Origin: an uncultured Polaribacter sp.
GTDB lineage: Bacteria > Bacteroidota > Bacteroidia > Flavobacteriales > Flavobacteriaceae
DNA: 64,000 bases
Direction: 5' to 3'
NCBI RefSeq assembly: GCF_947501385.1
Contig: NZ_CANMVP010000005.1
Location: 62,001-126,000, forward strand
A model generated the notes under the pieces. It saw only the letters and a program-made list of their open reading frames with translations. It made no database searches and had not been told where the DNA came from. The position numbers and the translations under genes are program-made. Shown here one piece after another: positions 35,275-45,389 of the stretch. Position 1 is the first letter of the stretch. Every line of letters starts with the position of its first letter.

Positions 35275-36816
35275 ATGACAGATTTTGGGATTAAAGAAGC
35301 CTTATTAGAATTAGGCCTAAAAGACATAAATAACGGAACCTCTACGGGTTCTGATAATTTTTCTAACGGAACAGTAATTGAAAGCTATTCTCCTGTAGAT
35401 GGAAAACTAATTGGTAAAGTAAAAACAACCACAAAAGAAGACTATGAAAAAGTGATGGAAAAAGCGACAAAAGCTTTTAAATCATTTAGACACATGCCTG
35501 CTCCGCAAAGAGGAGAAATTGTACGTCAGTTTGGAAATAAATTAAGAGAAAAGAAAGAAGCACTTGGAAAATTGGTTTCTTATGAAATGGGAAAATCATA
35601 CCAAGAAGGTTTGGGTGAAGTACAAGAAATGATAGACATCTGTGATTTTGCAGTAGGTTTGTCAAGACAATTAAACGGACAAACGATTCCTTCTGAACGT
35701 CCAGGGCATGTTATGAGAGAGCAGTGGCATCCAATTGGTGTTGTTGGTATAATTTCTGCATTTAATTTTCCAGTGGCCGTGTGGGCTTGGAATACAGCTT
35801 TGGCTTGGATCTGTGGTGACGTTTGTGTATGGAAAGGTTCTGAAAAAGCACCTTTATGTACAGTAGCTTGTCAGAATATTATTGCTGAAATATTAAAAGA
35901 AAATAATTTACCAGAAGGTATTTCTTGTATCATCAATGGAGATTATAAGGTTGGCGAAATGATGACTACAGATGCTAGAATTCCTTTGGTTTCAGCAACA
36001 GGCTCAACAAGAATGGGAAGAATTGTTGGTGCAACAGTTGCCGAACGTTTTGGGAAATCTTTATTAGAATTGGGAGGAAATAATGCCATTATTATTACAC
36101 CAACGGCAGACTTAAAAGTGGTTGTACCAGGTGCTGTATTTGGTGCTGTAGGAACTTGTGGACAACGTTGTACATCTACCAGGAGATTAATTATTCACGA
36201 ATCTGTGTACGACAAAGTAAGAGATGCCATTGTTGGCGCTTATGGTCAAATTAAAATAGGAAATCCTTTAGACGAAACAAATCATGTGGGTCCTTTAATT
36301 GATAAAGATGCTGTAAACACGTATTTAGCCGCGATTGAAAAAGCAAAAGCTGAGGGTGGAAACGTATTGGTTGAAGGTGGTGTTTTAGAAGGAGAAGGTT
36401 ACGAAAGTGGTTGCTACGTAAAACCAGCAATTATCGAAGCTAAAAATCATTTTGAGATTGTACAACATGAAACTTTTGCACCTATTTTATATGTAATGAA
36501 ATATTCTGGAGATGTAGAAAATGCGATTGAACAACAAAATGGTGTTGTGCAAGGGTTGTCTTCTGCGATTATGACAAATGAATTGAAAGAAGCTGAAAAA
36601 TTCTTGTCTTATGCAGGTTCTGATTGTGGAATTGCCAATGTAAATATTGGAACTTCTGGCGCAGAAATTGGTGGTGCTTTTGGAGGTGAAAAAGAAACTG
36701 GTGGTGGTCGTGAATCTGGCTCTGATGCTTGGAAAGTATATATGCGTAGACAAACAAATACTATTAATTATTCAGATGAATTGCCTTTAGCACAAGGAAT
36801 TAAGTTTGATTTGTAG
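35275..36816 (+). CDS. Aldehyde dehydrogenase, ALDH7/AmaB type (alpha-aminoadipic semialdehyde)
   Basis: A 513-residue NAD-dependent dehydrogenase. The ALDH7 marks are VFGAVGTCGQRCTSTRR with the catalytic Cys in GQRC, LLELGGNNAI with the general-base Glu, SAFNFPVAVWAWN, and GGEKETGGGRESGSDAWK near the C-terminus. ALDH7 enzymes oxidise alpha-aminoadipic semialdehyde in lysine breakdown; no other lysine gene is here, so the substrate is inferred. A near-match promoter box (TAATTTCG) lies at 35231-35238. Confidence 0.9.
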   Translation: MTDFGIKEALLELGLKDINNGTSTGSDNFSNGTVIESYSPVDGKLIGKVKTTTKEDYEKVMEKATKAFKSFRHMPAPQRGEIVRQFGNKLREKKEALGKLVSYEMGKSYQEGLGEVQEMIDICDFAVGLSRQLNGQTIPSERPGHVMREQWHPIGVVGIISAFNFPVAVWAWNTALAWICGDVCVWKGSEKAPLCTVACQNIIAEILKENNLPEGISCIINGDYKVGEMMTTDARIPLVSATGSTRMGRIVGATVAERFGKSLLELGGNNAIIITPTADLKVVVPGAVFGAVGTCGQRCTSTRRLIIHESVYDKVRDAIVGAYGQIKIGNPLDETNHVGPLIDKDAVNTYLAAIEKAKAEGGNVLVEGGVLEGEGYESGCYVKPAIIEAKNHFEIVQHETFAPILYVMKYSGDVENAIEQQNGVVQGLSSAIMTNELKEAEKFLSYAGSDCGIANVNIGTSGAEIGGAFGGEKETGGGRESGSDAWKVYMRRQTNTINYSDELPLAQGIKFDL

Positions 36817-36867
36817 GAGCTTTAAACAAAGCAAGGGAACATGCTCCCTTGTTAACGCCTAATTTAA

Positions 36868-36893
36868 AAAACCACCTCAATTGAGGTGGTTTT
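36868..36893. terminator. Bidirectional terminator between ALDH gene and atpG
   Basis: AAACCACCTCAA and its reverse complement form a perfect 13 bp stem with no loop bases, flanked by A/T runs on both sides. It separates converging transcripts. Confidence 0.85.
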
Positions 36894-36930
36894 ATATTTT
36901 TGTGAATGTCAAAAAATGTTTTAATTATTT

Positions 36931-37050
36931 AAAGCTTCCCGTCTTTTGAAAATTTAACTCTACTACGCTTCGTCTAATTCTTCAAAGCTTCCGCTATTTT
37001 TGAAAATTTGACTCCGCTTACGCTTCGTCTAATTCTTTAAAGCTTCCGCT
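36931..37050. repeat. Tandem duplication of the atpG 3' end
   Basis: Units starting at 36931 (53 nt), 36984 (55 nt) and 37039 begin AAAGCTTCC and share ACGCTTCGTCTAATTCTT. The third unit is the true 3' end of atpG, coding for AEALKN and the stop codon; the other two are non-coding copies downstream of it. Confidence 0.85.
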
Positions 37051-37895
37051 CCACCAACAATTTCTAAAATTTCGTTTGTAATTGCTGCTTGACGTGCTTT
37101 GTTATATTTTAATAACAATTCGTCTCTTAAATCTGTTGCGTTGTCTGTTGCCTTGTGCATCGCCGTCATACGTGCGCCATGTTCTGAAGCAAAACTATCT
37201 CTTAACGATTTGTATAATTGTGTTTTTAAAGATTTCGGTATTAAAGCTAATACAATTTCTTCTTTAGATGGCTCAAAAATATAATCTGAGTTTACCGCAT
37301 TTGCATCTCCTCCTTCAATTGGCTTAATAGGTAAGAATTGTTCTACCTGAGGCAATTGTGTTGCTGCATTCTTAAACCGATTGTAGATAATTTCAATTTT
37401 ATCATACGTACCGTCAACATACATATCCATTAACTTTTCTGCAACCAATGCTACATTGTCAAAAGTTAAATCATCATAAATATCATTTCTTGTGGCTACC
37501 ACATTATATCCTTTAGATAAAACGTCTGTTCCTTTTTTACCAATGGTAAATAAATCTATAGGTATACCACTGTATTTTTCATTGATGATATTTACAGTTT
37601 TCTTTGTGATAGAAGAATTAAAACCACCACATAAGCCTCTATTAGATGTAATTACAACTAATAAAACTTTAGAAACTTCTCTTTGTGCTGAATATGCTCC
37701 TCCACTATCACTATCTAAAGTTGCACTTAAGTTTTGTAACAACTCCGTTAGTTTAGATGAATAAGGTCTCATTGCTACAATAGCATCTTGCGCCTTTTTC
37801 AACTTTGCAGCAGATACCATTTTCATGGCAGATGTAATCTGCATTGTAGAACCTATAGAGGTAATTCTATTTCGTATTTCTTTTAAGTTTGCCAT
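37029..37895 (-). CDS. atpG: ATP synthase F1 gamma subunit
   Basis: The 288-residue central-stalk subunit couples rotation of the c-ring to catalysis. The N-terminal coiled coil starts MANLKEIRNRITSIGSTMQITSAMKMVSAAKLKKAQ, recognised by IRNRI and MKMVSAAKL, with SNRGLCGGFNSS in the Rossmann-like part and the C-terminal helix ending KARQAAITNEILEIVGGAEA. It is the last gene of the operon, and its 3' end is partly duplicated downstream. Confidence 0.97.
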   Translation of the reverse strand: MANLKEIRNRITSIGSTMQITSAMKMVSAAKLKKAQDAIVAMRPYSSKLTELLQNLSATLDSDSGGAYSAQREVSKVLLVVITSNRGLCGGFNSSITKKTVNIINEKYSGIPIDLFTIGKKGTDVLSKGYNVVATRNDIYDDLTFDNVALVAEKLMDMYVDGTYDKIEIIYNRFKNAATQLPQVEQFLPIKPIEGGDANAVNSDYIFEPSKEEIVLALIPKSLKTQLYKSLRDSFASEHGARMTAMHKATDNATDLRDELLLKYNKARQAAITNEILEIVGGAEALKN

Positions 37896-37967
37896 TCTAT
37901 TGGAATTTTGAAATTCCCGTGTTTACTGAAACAAGTTCAAAACAAGCACGGGAACGACAACTATATG

Positions 37968-39545
37968 TTAAGCAAAATGCTTTGAAATTTCTTTAGCTGC
38001 AGCTTCTAAAACACCCGTAGCTTCGGCTGTTAATTTTCCTGACTTTAATACGTCTAAAGTATCTCTATGTTTTGCATTTAAGTAATCGATATAATCTTTC
38101 TCGAATTTCTTTACTTGGTTTACAGGAACATCTTTTAATAAGTTCTTAGAACCTGCATAAATGATTGCAATTTGATCTTCTACGGAAAAAGGATCATTTT
38201 GAGCTTGTTTTAAAATTTCAACATTACGTTGTCCTTTAGAAATTACACTCATTGTAGCGGCATCTAAATCTGAACCAAACTTAGCAAACGCTTCTAATTC
38301 ACGATACTGTGCTTGATCTAATTTTAAAGTACCAGATACTTTCTTCATCGCTTTAATCTGAGCGTTACCACCCACACGAGATACAGAAATACCTACGTTA
38401 ATTGCTGGACGAACACCAGAGTTAAATAAATCTCCATCTAAGAAAATTTGACCATCTGTAATTGAAATTACGTTGGTAGGTATGTATGCTGATACATCTC
38501 CTGCTTGTGTTTCAATAATTGGTAATGCTGTTAAAGAACCTCCACCTTTTACAATTGCTGTTAAAGAATCTGGTAAATCGTTCATTTCACTTGCAATCTT
38601 GTCATCATTGATTACTTTTGCAGCTCTTTCTAATAATCTTGAGTGTAAATAAAATACATCACCAGGATAAGCCTCACGTCCTGGAGGTCTTCTTAATAAT
38701 AAAGAAATCTCACGGTATGCAACAGCTTGTTTTGATAAGTCATCAAAAACAATTAAAGCAGGTCTACCCGTATCTCTAAAAAACTCTCCAATTGCAGCTC
38801 CGGCAAATGGTGCATAAACTTGCATTGCTGCAGGATCTGATGCATTTGCAGCTACAATTGTAGTATAGGCCATTGCTCCTTTTTCTTCTAACATATTTGC
38901 AATTGCTGCAACTGTAGAAGCTTTCTGACCGATCGCAACATAAATACAATATACTGGCTCACCAGCATCGTAAAATTCTTTCTGATTTAAAATAGTATCT
39001 AAAGCAACTGTAGACTTCCCTGTTTGACGGTCTCCAATAATCAACTCACGCTGACCTCTTCCTACAGGAATCATCGCATCAATAGATTTAATACCAGTCT
39101 GTAATGGTTCTGTTACAGGCTCTCTATAAATAACCCCTGGAGCTCTTCGCTCTAGTGGCATTTCATAAGTAACTCCAGTAATAGGACCTTTACCATCAAT
39201 TGGACTTCCTAAAGTATCTACAACTCTTCCTACAATTCCTTCACCTGCTCTTAAAGAAGCAATACGTTCTGTACGTTTTACTGTAGAACCTTCTTTAATA
39301 GAAGTAGAAGCTCCTAACAATACAACACCTGCATTGTCTTCTTCTAAGTTTAATACGATACCTTCTAATCCGTTTTCGAATTCGACCAATTCACCATATT
39401 GAACATTAGAAAGACCGTACACACGAGCAATACCATCTCCTACTTGTAAAACAGTTCCCACTTCGTTTAAAGTAGCTTTTGCTTCGAAATTTGTTAATTG
39501 TTGTTTTAAAATTGCTGATACTTCAGCTGGTTTAATACTTGCCAT
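37968..39545 (-). CDS. atpA: ATP synthase F1 alpha subunit
   Basis: The 525-residue non-catalytic nucleotide-binding subunit has the Walker A motif [15 protein letters not shown], the alpha-type [45 protein letters not shown] and the arginine-finger region [11 protein letters not shown]. It lies between atpH (21 nt) and atpG (72 nt). The partner beta subunit gene is not in this window. Confidence 0.98.
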   Translation of the reverse strand: MASIKPAEVSAILKQQLTNFEAKATLNEVGTVLQVGDGIARVYGLSNVQYGELVEFENGLEGIVLNLEEDNAGVVLLGASTSIKEGSTVKRTERIASLRAGEGIVGRVVDTLGSPIDGKGPITGVTYEMPLERRAPGVIYREPVTEPLQTGIKSIDAMIPVGRGQRELIIGDRQTGKSTVALDTILNQKEFYDAGEPVYCIYVAIGQKASTVAAIANMLEEKGAMAYTTIVAANASDPAAMQVYAPFAGAAIGEFFRDTGRPALIVFDDLSKQAVAYREISLLLRRPPGREAYPGDVFYLHSRLLERAAKVINDDKIASEMNDLPDSLTAIVKGGGSLTALPIIETQAGDVSAYIPTNVISITDGQIFLDGDLFNSGVRPAINVGISVSRVGGNAQIKAMKKVSGTLKLDQAQYRELEAFAKFGSDLDAATMSVISKGQRNVEILKQAQNDPFSVEDQIAIIYAGSKNLLKDVPVNQVKKFEKDYIDYLNAKHRDTLDVLKSGKLTAEATGVLEAAAKEISKHFA

Positions 39546-39566
39546 CTTTTATGATTTGATGTATAA

Positions 39567-40124
39567 TTAAATTTTTGGAATGTAATGACTATTGTCAAAT
39601 TCCTTTTTCAATTCGTTTAAATAGTTAGAGATACTTGCATCATATTGTACATCTCCAACACGTAAGATAAAACCACCTAAAATAGCTGGATTTATAACGT
39701 TTTCTAAATTTGCTTTTTCGCCTGTTAAAGCAATAATTTTATTTAGAACTTGTGCTTCTACTTCTTTTGTTAAAGGAACAGCGGTAGTAACTTTTGCTAC
39801 TTGTGTACTTTTTAAATGATCAAAAACAATTGCATATTTTTTAGAAATAGACTCTAACATTGCAATTCTTTTGTTGTCTTGTAACAAATGAAATAAGCCT
39901 AATGTAATGTTATTTACCTTCCCGTCAAACAGGGCGTTTAAGACATTCATTTTGTCGGAAGCTTTCACAATAGGACTTCTTAACATCACCTCTAATTCAG
40001 CATTCTCAGCAATTGTAGCGGCAATGAATGACATATCATCATTTACTGCAGTTTCTGAATTAGAATCTGTTGCAAGATTTAATATTGCTTTGGCGTAACG
40101 TAATGCTGCTCTTGCGTCTTTCAT
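39567..40124 (-). CDS. atpH: ATP synthase F1 delta subunit
   Basis: The 185-residue peripheral-stalk subunit joins F1 to the b subunits. It starts MKDARAALRYAKAILNLA, the usual RYA start, and ends with ILGGFILRVGDVQYDASISNYLNEL, the conserved C-terminal motif. It lies 6 nt from atpF and 21 nt from atpA. Confidence 0.94.
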   Translation of the reverse strand: MKDARAALRYAKAILNLATDSNSETAVNDDMSFIAATIAENAELEVMLRSPIVKASDKMNVLNALFDGKVNNITLGLFHLLQDNKRIAMLESISKKYAIVFDHLKSTQVAKVTTAVPLTKEVEAQVLNKIIALTGEKANLENVINPAILGGFILRVGDVQYDASISNYLNELKKEFDNSHYIPKI

Positions 40125-40130
40125 TTCTAC

Positions 40131-40631
40131 TTAATTTAAAGTAACATCTTTTAAGATTTCTTCAACTAATTTAAGTTGGTCTTCTTTGTTAGATAATTCT
40201 TTTCTAATAACAGTTTCTGCAATACCTATAGATAATTCTGCAACGTTCTTTTTTATTTCGGCTAAAGCGGCTTGTTTTTCTTGAATAATAGAAGCTTGTG
40301 CTTTTTCTATTAAAACGGCAGTAACTTCTTTAGCCCCTTCTTTAGCTTCTGAAATAATATTATTGCTAATATCTCTTGCTTCTTTCATTAGGGCATCTCT
40401 TTCTGCTCTTGCTTCTTTAATTAACCTTTGGTTGTCTGCTTGTAAATTTTGCATTTCTTTACGTGCATTTTCTGCAGCTGCCAATGCATTTTCTATTCCA
40501 GATTCTCTTTCTTCAAGAGAATTTAAAATTGGTTTCCAAGCAAACTTTACCATTAAAGCAATTAAAGCTAATAGTAAAATTGTAGAGACTGCAAATAACC
40601 CTGGTGAAAAATCGTTTAATAAAGTTTCCAT
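40131..40631 (-). CDS. atpF: ATP synthase Fo b subunit
   Basis: The 166-residue stator subunit has one N-terminal membrane helix (about 11-30, LFAVSTILLLALIALMVKFAW is in it) and then a long Ala/Glu/Lys coiled coil to about 150. The KPILNSLEERE segment after the helix is typical of subunit b. It follows atpE in the operon. Confidence 0.94.
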   Translation of the reverse strand: METLLNDFSPGLFAVSTILLLALIALMVKFAWKPILNSLEERESGIENALAAAENARKEMQNLQADNQRLIKEARAERDALMKEARDISNNIISEAKEGAKEVTAVLIEKAQASIIQEKQAALAEIKKNVAELSIGIAETVIRKELSNKEDQLKLVEEILKDVTLN

Positions 40632-40728
40632 TTTATAAACTAATTATATATTTTTTTCTTTTTTGTTTCATAAAAACACCTTCTGTAACCAACCGTTACA
40701 GAATGGTGTTTTGTTGTTTTTGTTTGGA

Positions 40729-40929
<201 letters not shown>

Positions 40930-40952
40930 TTATGTTAATTAAACAATTTGCA

Positions 40953-42089
40953 TTAATGAGCCTCAGCATGATCATCTACCGCCATACCAATAAATAATGC
41001 GGAAAGCATTGTAAAGATATACGCTTGTAAAAAAGCAACTAAAACCTCAATTAATAATATAAAAAATGATAACACGAAAGACAATCCTGTTGCACCAACA
41101 ACCCCTAAAGATTCTTTTAGTGTAAACATAATTGCAATTAGACTCATTACCACAATATGACCTGCTGAAATGTTTGCGAACAAACGTACTAATAATGAAA
41201 ATGGCTTAATAATTAAAGCTCCAGCCAATTCTATAATTGCTAAAATTGGGCGAATTAAAATTGGAACTCCTGGCATCCACAACATGTGCATCCAATATCC
41301 TTTTGTACCACTTGCACTATAAATTATTAATGTAAAGATTGCCAAACAAGCTGTAACTGCTAATTGACCTGTAACATTAAATCCTAAAGGTGTTAAACCC
41401 GCTAAGTTTAATACCCAAATAAAGAAAAAGACCGTTAATAAATATCCTGTAAATCTTCTGTAATGTTTATCACCAATATTTGGTCTCGCAATTTCATCAC
41501 GAACATATAAAACCAAAGGCTCTAAAACTCTAGCAAAACCAGTTGGCACTTGCTTTGTTTTGTATTGCTTTGCCAATCTAGAAAACCAGAATAACAATAA
41601 TAAACCTATTAATATGATCCCAAAAACACTTTTAGTTATTGAAAAATCTAAAACTTTATGCGCGTTTGTTGCATGATGGTCTGCATCAAAAGAAACCGTA
41701 GTGGCTTCTTGATCTAATTCGTAGATTTTAGAATGAATTTTTGCAAATTTTAAGCCTTTCTTTTCAACAATTACATGACCATCGTCATTATGATGAAATT
41801 CTGAAGACATAAAAGTCACCAAACCTTCTGTTGTCCAAATAATGATTGGTAGCGGAAAACCGACGTGTTTTCTTTCTCCTGCATCATTGGTGTAAGACCA
41901 TAAAGAAAAATCGTGAGAATCTTTAATGTGATGTAGAATATATGCATCTACTTCATTTTTCGTATTTACACGTCCGCCGTCGTTTTCAGTGTCGTGTTTT
42001 TGATCAGAGTTTACTGCAAAACTAGCCGTTGTAAAAAGGGCTATGGCTGTTATTGTAAGAAACTTGATTGTTTTTTGTGCAATCTTCAT
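40953..42089 (-). CDS. atpB: ATP synthase Fo a subunit with periplasmic N-terminal extension
   Basis: The 378-residue subunit is much longer than the 270 or so of E. coli. A signal-like first helix (MKIAQKTIKFLTITAIALF) is followed by about 120 residues of His- and Asp-rich periplasmic sequence, an extension common in Bacteroidota. The channel part contains the essential Arg in SLLVRLFANISAGH and the QAYIFTMLSALFIGMAV final helix. It precedes atpE. Confidence 0.95.
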   Translation of the reverse strand: MKIAQKTIKFLTITAIALFTTASFAVNSDQKHDTENDGGRVNTKNEVDAYILHHIKDSHDFSLWSYTNDAGERKHVGFPLPIIIWTTEGLVTFMSSEFHHNDDGHVIVEKKGLKFAKIHSKIYELDQEATTVSFDADHHATNAHKVLDFSITKSVFGIILIGLLLLFWFSRLAKQYKTKQVPTGFARVLEPLVLYVRDEIARPNIGDKHYRRFTGYLLTVFFFIWVLNLAGLTPLGFNVTGQLAVTACLAIFTLIIYSASGTKGYWMHMLWMPGVPILIRPILAIIELAGALIIKPFSLLVRLFANISAGHIVVMSLIAIMFTLKESLGVVGATGLSFVLSFFILLIEVLVAFLQAYIFTMLSALFIGMAVDDHAEAH

Positions 42090-42169
42090 TGTAAAAATAC
42101 GCTTTCTAAATTCCGCGCAAAGGTACGCAATAAATCAAAACTACAAACCATTTTTTATTGAATAATTTT

Positions 42170-42559
42170 TTATTCTTTTTGGTTGAGTATTTTCAACACA
42201 AAAATTGCTTCTGTTAACAAAAAAATGAAGAGTGGAAACACTAACGAAGTTTTTTCTGCTAAACTAAAGGAATCTATAGTAAATAGCGGGTTGTAGAAAA
42301 ATATTACGAATAGAATTAGCTTGACAACCAAGGTACTTAAATAGATGAAACCTAGTTGTGGAAAAAGTTTATCAACAGTAGAAACTACTCTTAGATTCAC
42401 ACAAATTAACCCTGAAAAGAAGGCGTGAAAGAGGTAGATTTTCTCAAGAGAAAAAGAAACTTTAAGCTCTAAATATGCTAATAAAAACTGATGTGTATAA
42501 AAGCCAACTAAAAACAACCCAACAAAAACTAGTATGTAACGAAATAGCGCTTTATTCAT
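42170..42559 (-). CDS. Small membrane protein of the ATP synthase operon (DUF6168-like)
   Basis: A 129-residue protein with four hydrophobic helices. Its position between the AtpZ/AtpI-like gene (8 nt overlap) and atpB corresponds to the AtpI-type assembly protein of other bacteria, but the sequence shows no clear AtpI motif. It probably belongs to an uncharacterised Bacteroidota family (DUF6168 is my best match from memory). Confidence 0.7.
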   Translation of the reverse strand: MNKALFRYILVFVGLFLVGFYTHQFLLAYLELKVSFSLEKIYLFHAFFSGLICVNLRVVSTVDKLFPQLGFIYLSTLVVKLILFVIFFYNPLFTIDSFSLAEKTSLVFPLFIFLLTEAIFVLKILNQKE

Positions 42560-42770
42560 TAATTTTATTGGCTTGTTTTATCAATGAGTACATGGCTAAA
42601 AATATGGCTAACAATGTGATGGTTTCTGTTAAAAAGGTCAATTCGAATTTTTTATCTAACCATGCTCCCAAAAGAAAGCCTAAATAAATGGTCAAACCCA
42701 TTTGTAAGCCTGCTCCAGAGAGTTGTAACGCTTTATTAAGCGGTTTTTTCTGAGGGTTTTTCTGCTTCAT
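42552..42770 (-). CDS. AtpZ/AtpI family protein
   Basis: A 72-residue protein with two helices; the segment LSGAGLQMGLTIYLGFLLGAWLDKKF has the G-x-x-x-G-x-W-L-D pattern of AtpZ. AtpZ/AtpI proteins help assemble the c-ring and may carry Mg or Ca. The start overlaps the end of the bactofilin gene by 35 nt, an unusually long overlap that implies tight coupling. Confidence 0.82.
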   Translation of the reverse strand: MKQKNPQKKPLNKALQLSGAGLQMGLTIYLGFLLGAWLDKKFELTFLTETITLLAIFLAMYSLIKQANKINE

Positions 42771-43155
42771 TTTCGGTATTTAATTCTTTTACAGCGCCTT
42801 TCATTGCGCAAGTTGCATTAAAAGTTGCGCCTGGTTCTATAGAAAGTTTACCAATAGTAACATCACCAGAAATATCTGCAGTGCCTTTTATGGTTAAAGT
42901 TTTGGCTACCGTTAGCTGACCAGAAAATGTACCTTCTATATCTGCATTTGTAGCTTCTACGGTTCCTTTTATAGAACCTTCTGTACCAATGATAACTCTG
43001 CCTGCTGTTTTTAAGGTTCCTTCTAAGAAACCGTCTATTCGAAAATCTCCATCAGATTTGATATCTCCAACAAAAGTTGAGTTTTTTGCAATTACATTTC
43101 TTTCCATAGTTCTGGTATTTACTTTTTCTTGATTTTTCTCTTTACTGTTAAACAT
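42736..43155 (-). CDS. Bactofilin (polymer-forming cytoskeletal protein)
   Basis: A 139-residue protein: disordered N-terminus, a beta-helix core (about 20-115) built of repeats such as STFVGDIKSDGDFRIDG, LKTAGRVIIG and TADISGDVTIGKL, and an acidic tail. Bactofilins polymerise without nucleotide at the membrane and place cell-wall or motility factors. It lies 2 nt after sprE and overlaps the AtpZ-like gene. Confidence 0.92.
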   Translation of the reverse strand: MFNSKEKNQEKVNTRTMERNVIAKNSTFVGDIKSDGDFRIDGFLEGTLKTAGRVIIGTEGSIKGTVEATNADIEGTFSGQLTVAKTLTIKGTADISGDVTIGKLSIEPGATFNATCAMKGAVKELNTENEAEKPSEKTA

Positions 43156-43157
43156 GC

Positions 43158-45389
43158 TTATTTGTTTAATTGTTTTAAGATTTCTTTCGCTTTCTTACCT
43201 TCTTCTGAATTTCCATAGTTAATAGCCACAAACTCTAATGCGTCTTTATAAATTTCTTTGTCTAAATATTTACCAATTGCGTACGCTTTTAAAAGCTCGA
43301 ACTTAGGCTTTAATTTAGAGTTTGTAAGGCTTGGTAGCATATCATTAATGCCAATTAAAACATTTCTATACTCTCCTTTTTTATATAAATAATATAATTT
43401 TTTATATGATTTTTCTACTTCACTTACTTTGACATCTTCTTCAAATTTTTCCTCTGGATTCTTTATCATTTGAGCAAAAGCTGTATTTGGATACTGTGTA
43501 AGAATTACATTTTTATATTTTTCGGCAGTTTCCATCTCATTTAAATCTTTATAAACTTGGTATAAATGCCAGTTTATAGGCAAAATAAGTTCTTTTCTGG
43601 GGTTTAAAGTGGAAACTCTCTCTAACCTTTGTATGGCTAATTTCGGATCTTTAAATTGCTCTTTATAAATTAAACCCAACTCATACAAAGCCTGATTCCT
43701 ATCCATTTTTAAAGTGTCTATTTTTTGTTTTTCTGTAGGAATGGTTGCTAAATAACTAGCCAAATCATAGCGTACATCTTTTTGAATGGTTGCTACAGAA
43801 TCTATCGCTGTTCCACCAAAAATAACACTAGAAGACCAACGCCAATTGTCTTCCAATTTTCTATTTCCCCAGATTTTCTGGAACTCTGTTTTACCAAAAC
43901 CTAATGTTTGCGAATTGTAGAAATACCATTTTCCCTTATTTACAGATTGTAAAGAATTGCCAGAAACACCACCAAAAGCAATCTGATTCAACCTTAATTG
44001 TGCAGCTGCTTCGTCGTTCTTTTTTAAATTATCAATATAATTTTGAAAGTATTCTTCTTGTGCTGGTTTCGATAAAGAAGCAATTCTAACAATGCTATCG
44101 TTTGTAGCAACTACGTTTTCAAACTTAATTAAAGAAGCTAAATTTTTATATTTTCTTTTTACTCTTCGAACTCTTAGGTCTAAGGTATCATTTGCAGAAA
44201 CATTTAAAACACTGTCATAATAGCTACTTGCCAATAGATATTCTGAATCTTTAAAATATAAATTTCCTAAGTTTTCATAAGTGAAACTTTTTTGTTTGTC
44301 GATTCCGTTTTCGGCTCTTAAAGATTTGTTATAGAATTCTTTTGCAAGGTCTATACTGTCATATTTTTGATGAATAAGTCCTACTTGAAAATACAATTCA
44401 TCTAAATAAGGTCTGTTTTCTCTATTTTTGATAAGTTTTCTCAACCTTTCTAAAACTGTTGATGAAACAGAATCATTAGGCGAATTCTTAGCCAATTCAA
44501 TGATTGAATGGATTCTATATTTATACGGTGCTTTTTTAAATTGACTTAATCTATTAAAAACAATTGCTGCAGAATCTTTCTTATTTTCTTGAGCATAAAT
44601 TTGCCCTAATACAAACATATTTCTTGCTGCTTGAGACCTGTTTTCTTGGGTTCTTGTTGCTAATTTTAGGTGTTTTTTTACTTTTTGTAAACTATCTGCT
44701 TGCATATACGCCATTGCCAAAGCAGTGTGTCCTTTTTCTTTAATTTCATCAGACAAGTCAGCTTCTAACGTGTCTTTTACCACCAACAAGAGCTTCATCG
44801 ATTCTATCGCAAACTCTTCATTATTCATTCTAATATTTGCTTTGGCTCTCCAAACTTTGGTTTCTGCAATTAAATTTGCATCTGGGTAATTGGCTATTAC
44901 ATAATTAAAAGCTTCTACCGCAGGCACAAAACGCTGCGAATAATAACGAGCTTTTCCTAACAATAAATACGCATCGTCTATTTGACGGTTTCGTTCTAAA
45001 CCGTCAATATTCATCCCGTGTTTTTGAATTGCTTTTACGGCTTTCTCTTCGGCTTTATCAAAAGGGCCTTGCGGTTTTTCTTCTGCATCTTCTTTTTCTG
45101 TTCTGCCAAAACCAGCACCTGGACCGTTATTTTTAAAAGTTGGTGCTACAATTTTACGATCATCAAATTCGATGGGTTCTATAATTAATTGTTGAAACCA
45201 ATCGTCTTTATAACTATCTCTTATCCCTTGCAAACCTTTTTCAAAAGCTTCTTCACCGTTAAATAAAATATTATATTTAGAGGTGAGCGCGTGATAATTT
45301 CTATTGATAACAGTGTCCTTTTTTGTGCTACAAGCATACATGGCTCCAAAAAGAAGGGTGAAAAAAAGTATTTTTTTGATGTGTTTCAT
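43158..45389 (-). CDS. sprE: Type IX secretion / gliding lipoprotein SprE (PorW), TPR protein
   Basis: A 743-residue lipoprotein (Cys20 in FGAMYACSTKKD) with many tetratricopeptide-like helical repeats. The early segment INRNYHALTSKYNILFNG and the AYLLLGKARYYSQRFVPAVEAF repeat are typical of SprE/PorW, needed in Flavobacterium for type IX secretion and gliding. Its position beside a bactofilin and the ATP synthase genes recurs in the family as far as I recall. The upstream region shows no exact TAnnTTTG box. Confidence 0.88.
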   Translation of the reverse strand: MKHIKKILFFTLLFGAMYACSTKKDTVINRNYHALTSKYNILFNGEEAFEKGLQGIRDSYKDDWFQQLIIEPIEFDDRKIVAPTFKNNGPGAGFGRTEKEDAEEKPQGPFDKAEEKAVKAIQKHGMNIDGLERNRQIDDAYLLLGKARYYSQRFVPAVEAFNYVIANYPDANLIAETKVWRAKANIRMNNEEFAIESMKLLLVVKDTLEADLSDEIKEKGHTALAMAYMQADSLQKVKKHLKLATRTQENRSQAARNMFVLGQIYAQENKKDSAAIVFNRLSQFKKAPYKYRIHSIIELAKNSPNDSVSSTVLERLRKLIKNRENRPYLDELYFQVGLIHQKYDSIDLAKEFYNKSLRAENGIDKQKSFTYENLGNLYFKDSEYLLASSYYDSVLNVSANDTLDLRVRRVKRKYKNLASLIKFENVVATNDSIVRIASLSKPAQEEYFQNYIDNLKKNDEAAAQLRLNQIAFGGVSGNSLQSVNKGKWYFYNSQTLGFGKTEFQKIWGNRKLEDNWRWSSSVIFGGTAIDSVATIQKDVRYDLASYLATIPTEKQKIDTLKMDRNQALYELGLIYKEQFKDPKLAIQRLERVSTLNPRKELILPINWHLYQVYKDLNEMETAEKYKNVILTQYPNTAFAQMIKNPEEKFEEDVKVSEVEKSYKKLYYLYKKGEYRNVLIGINDMLPSLTNSKLKPKFELLKAYAIGKYLDKEIYKDALEFVAINYGNSEEGKKAKEILKQLNK

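Noticed and set aside
36487-36757. Reverse-strand frames of 62-88 codons inside the ALDH gene
   Set aside because: They overlap coding sequence for the conserved GGEKETGGG region and show only His/Phe/Ser-rich antisense composition.
36931-37050. Possible CRISPR array
   Set aside because: Only two to three directly adjacent units are present, without spacers, and they copy the atpG end.
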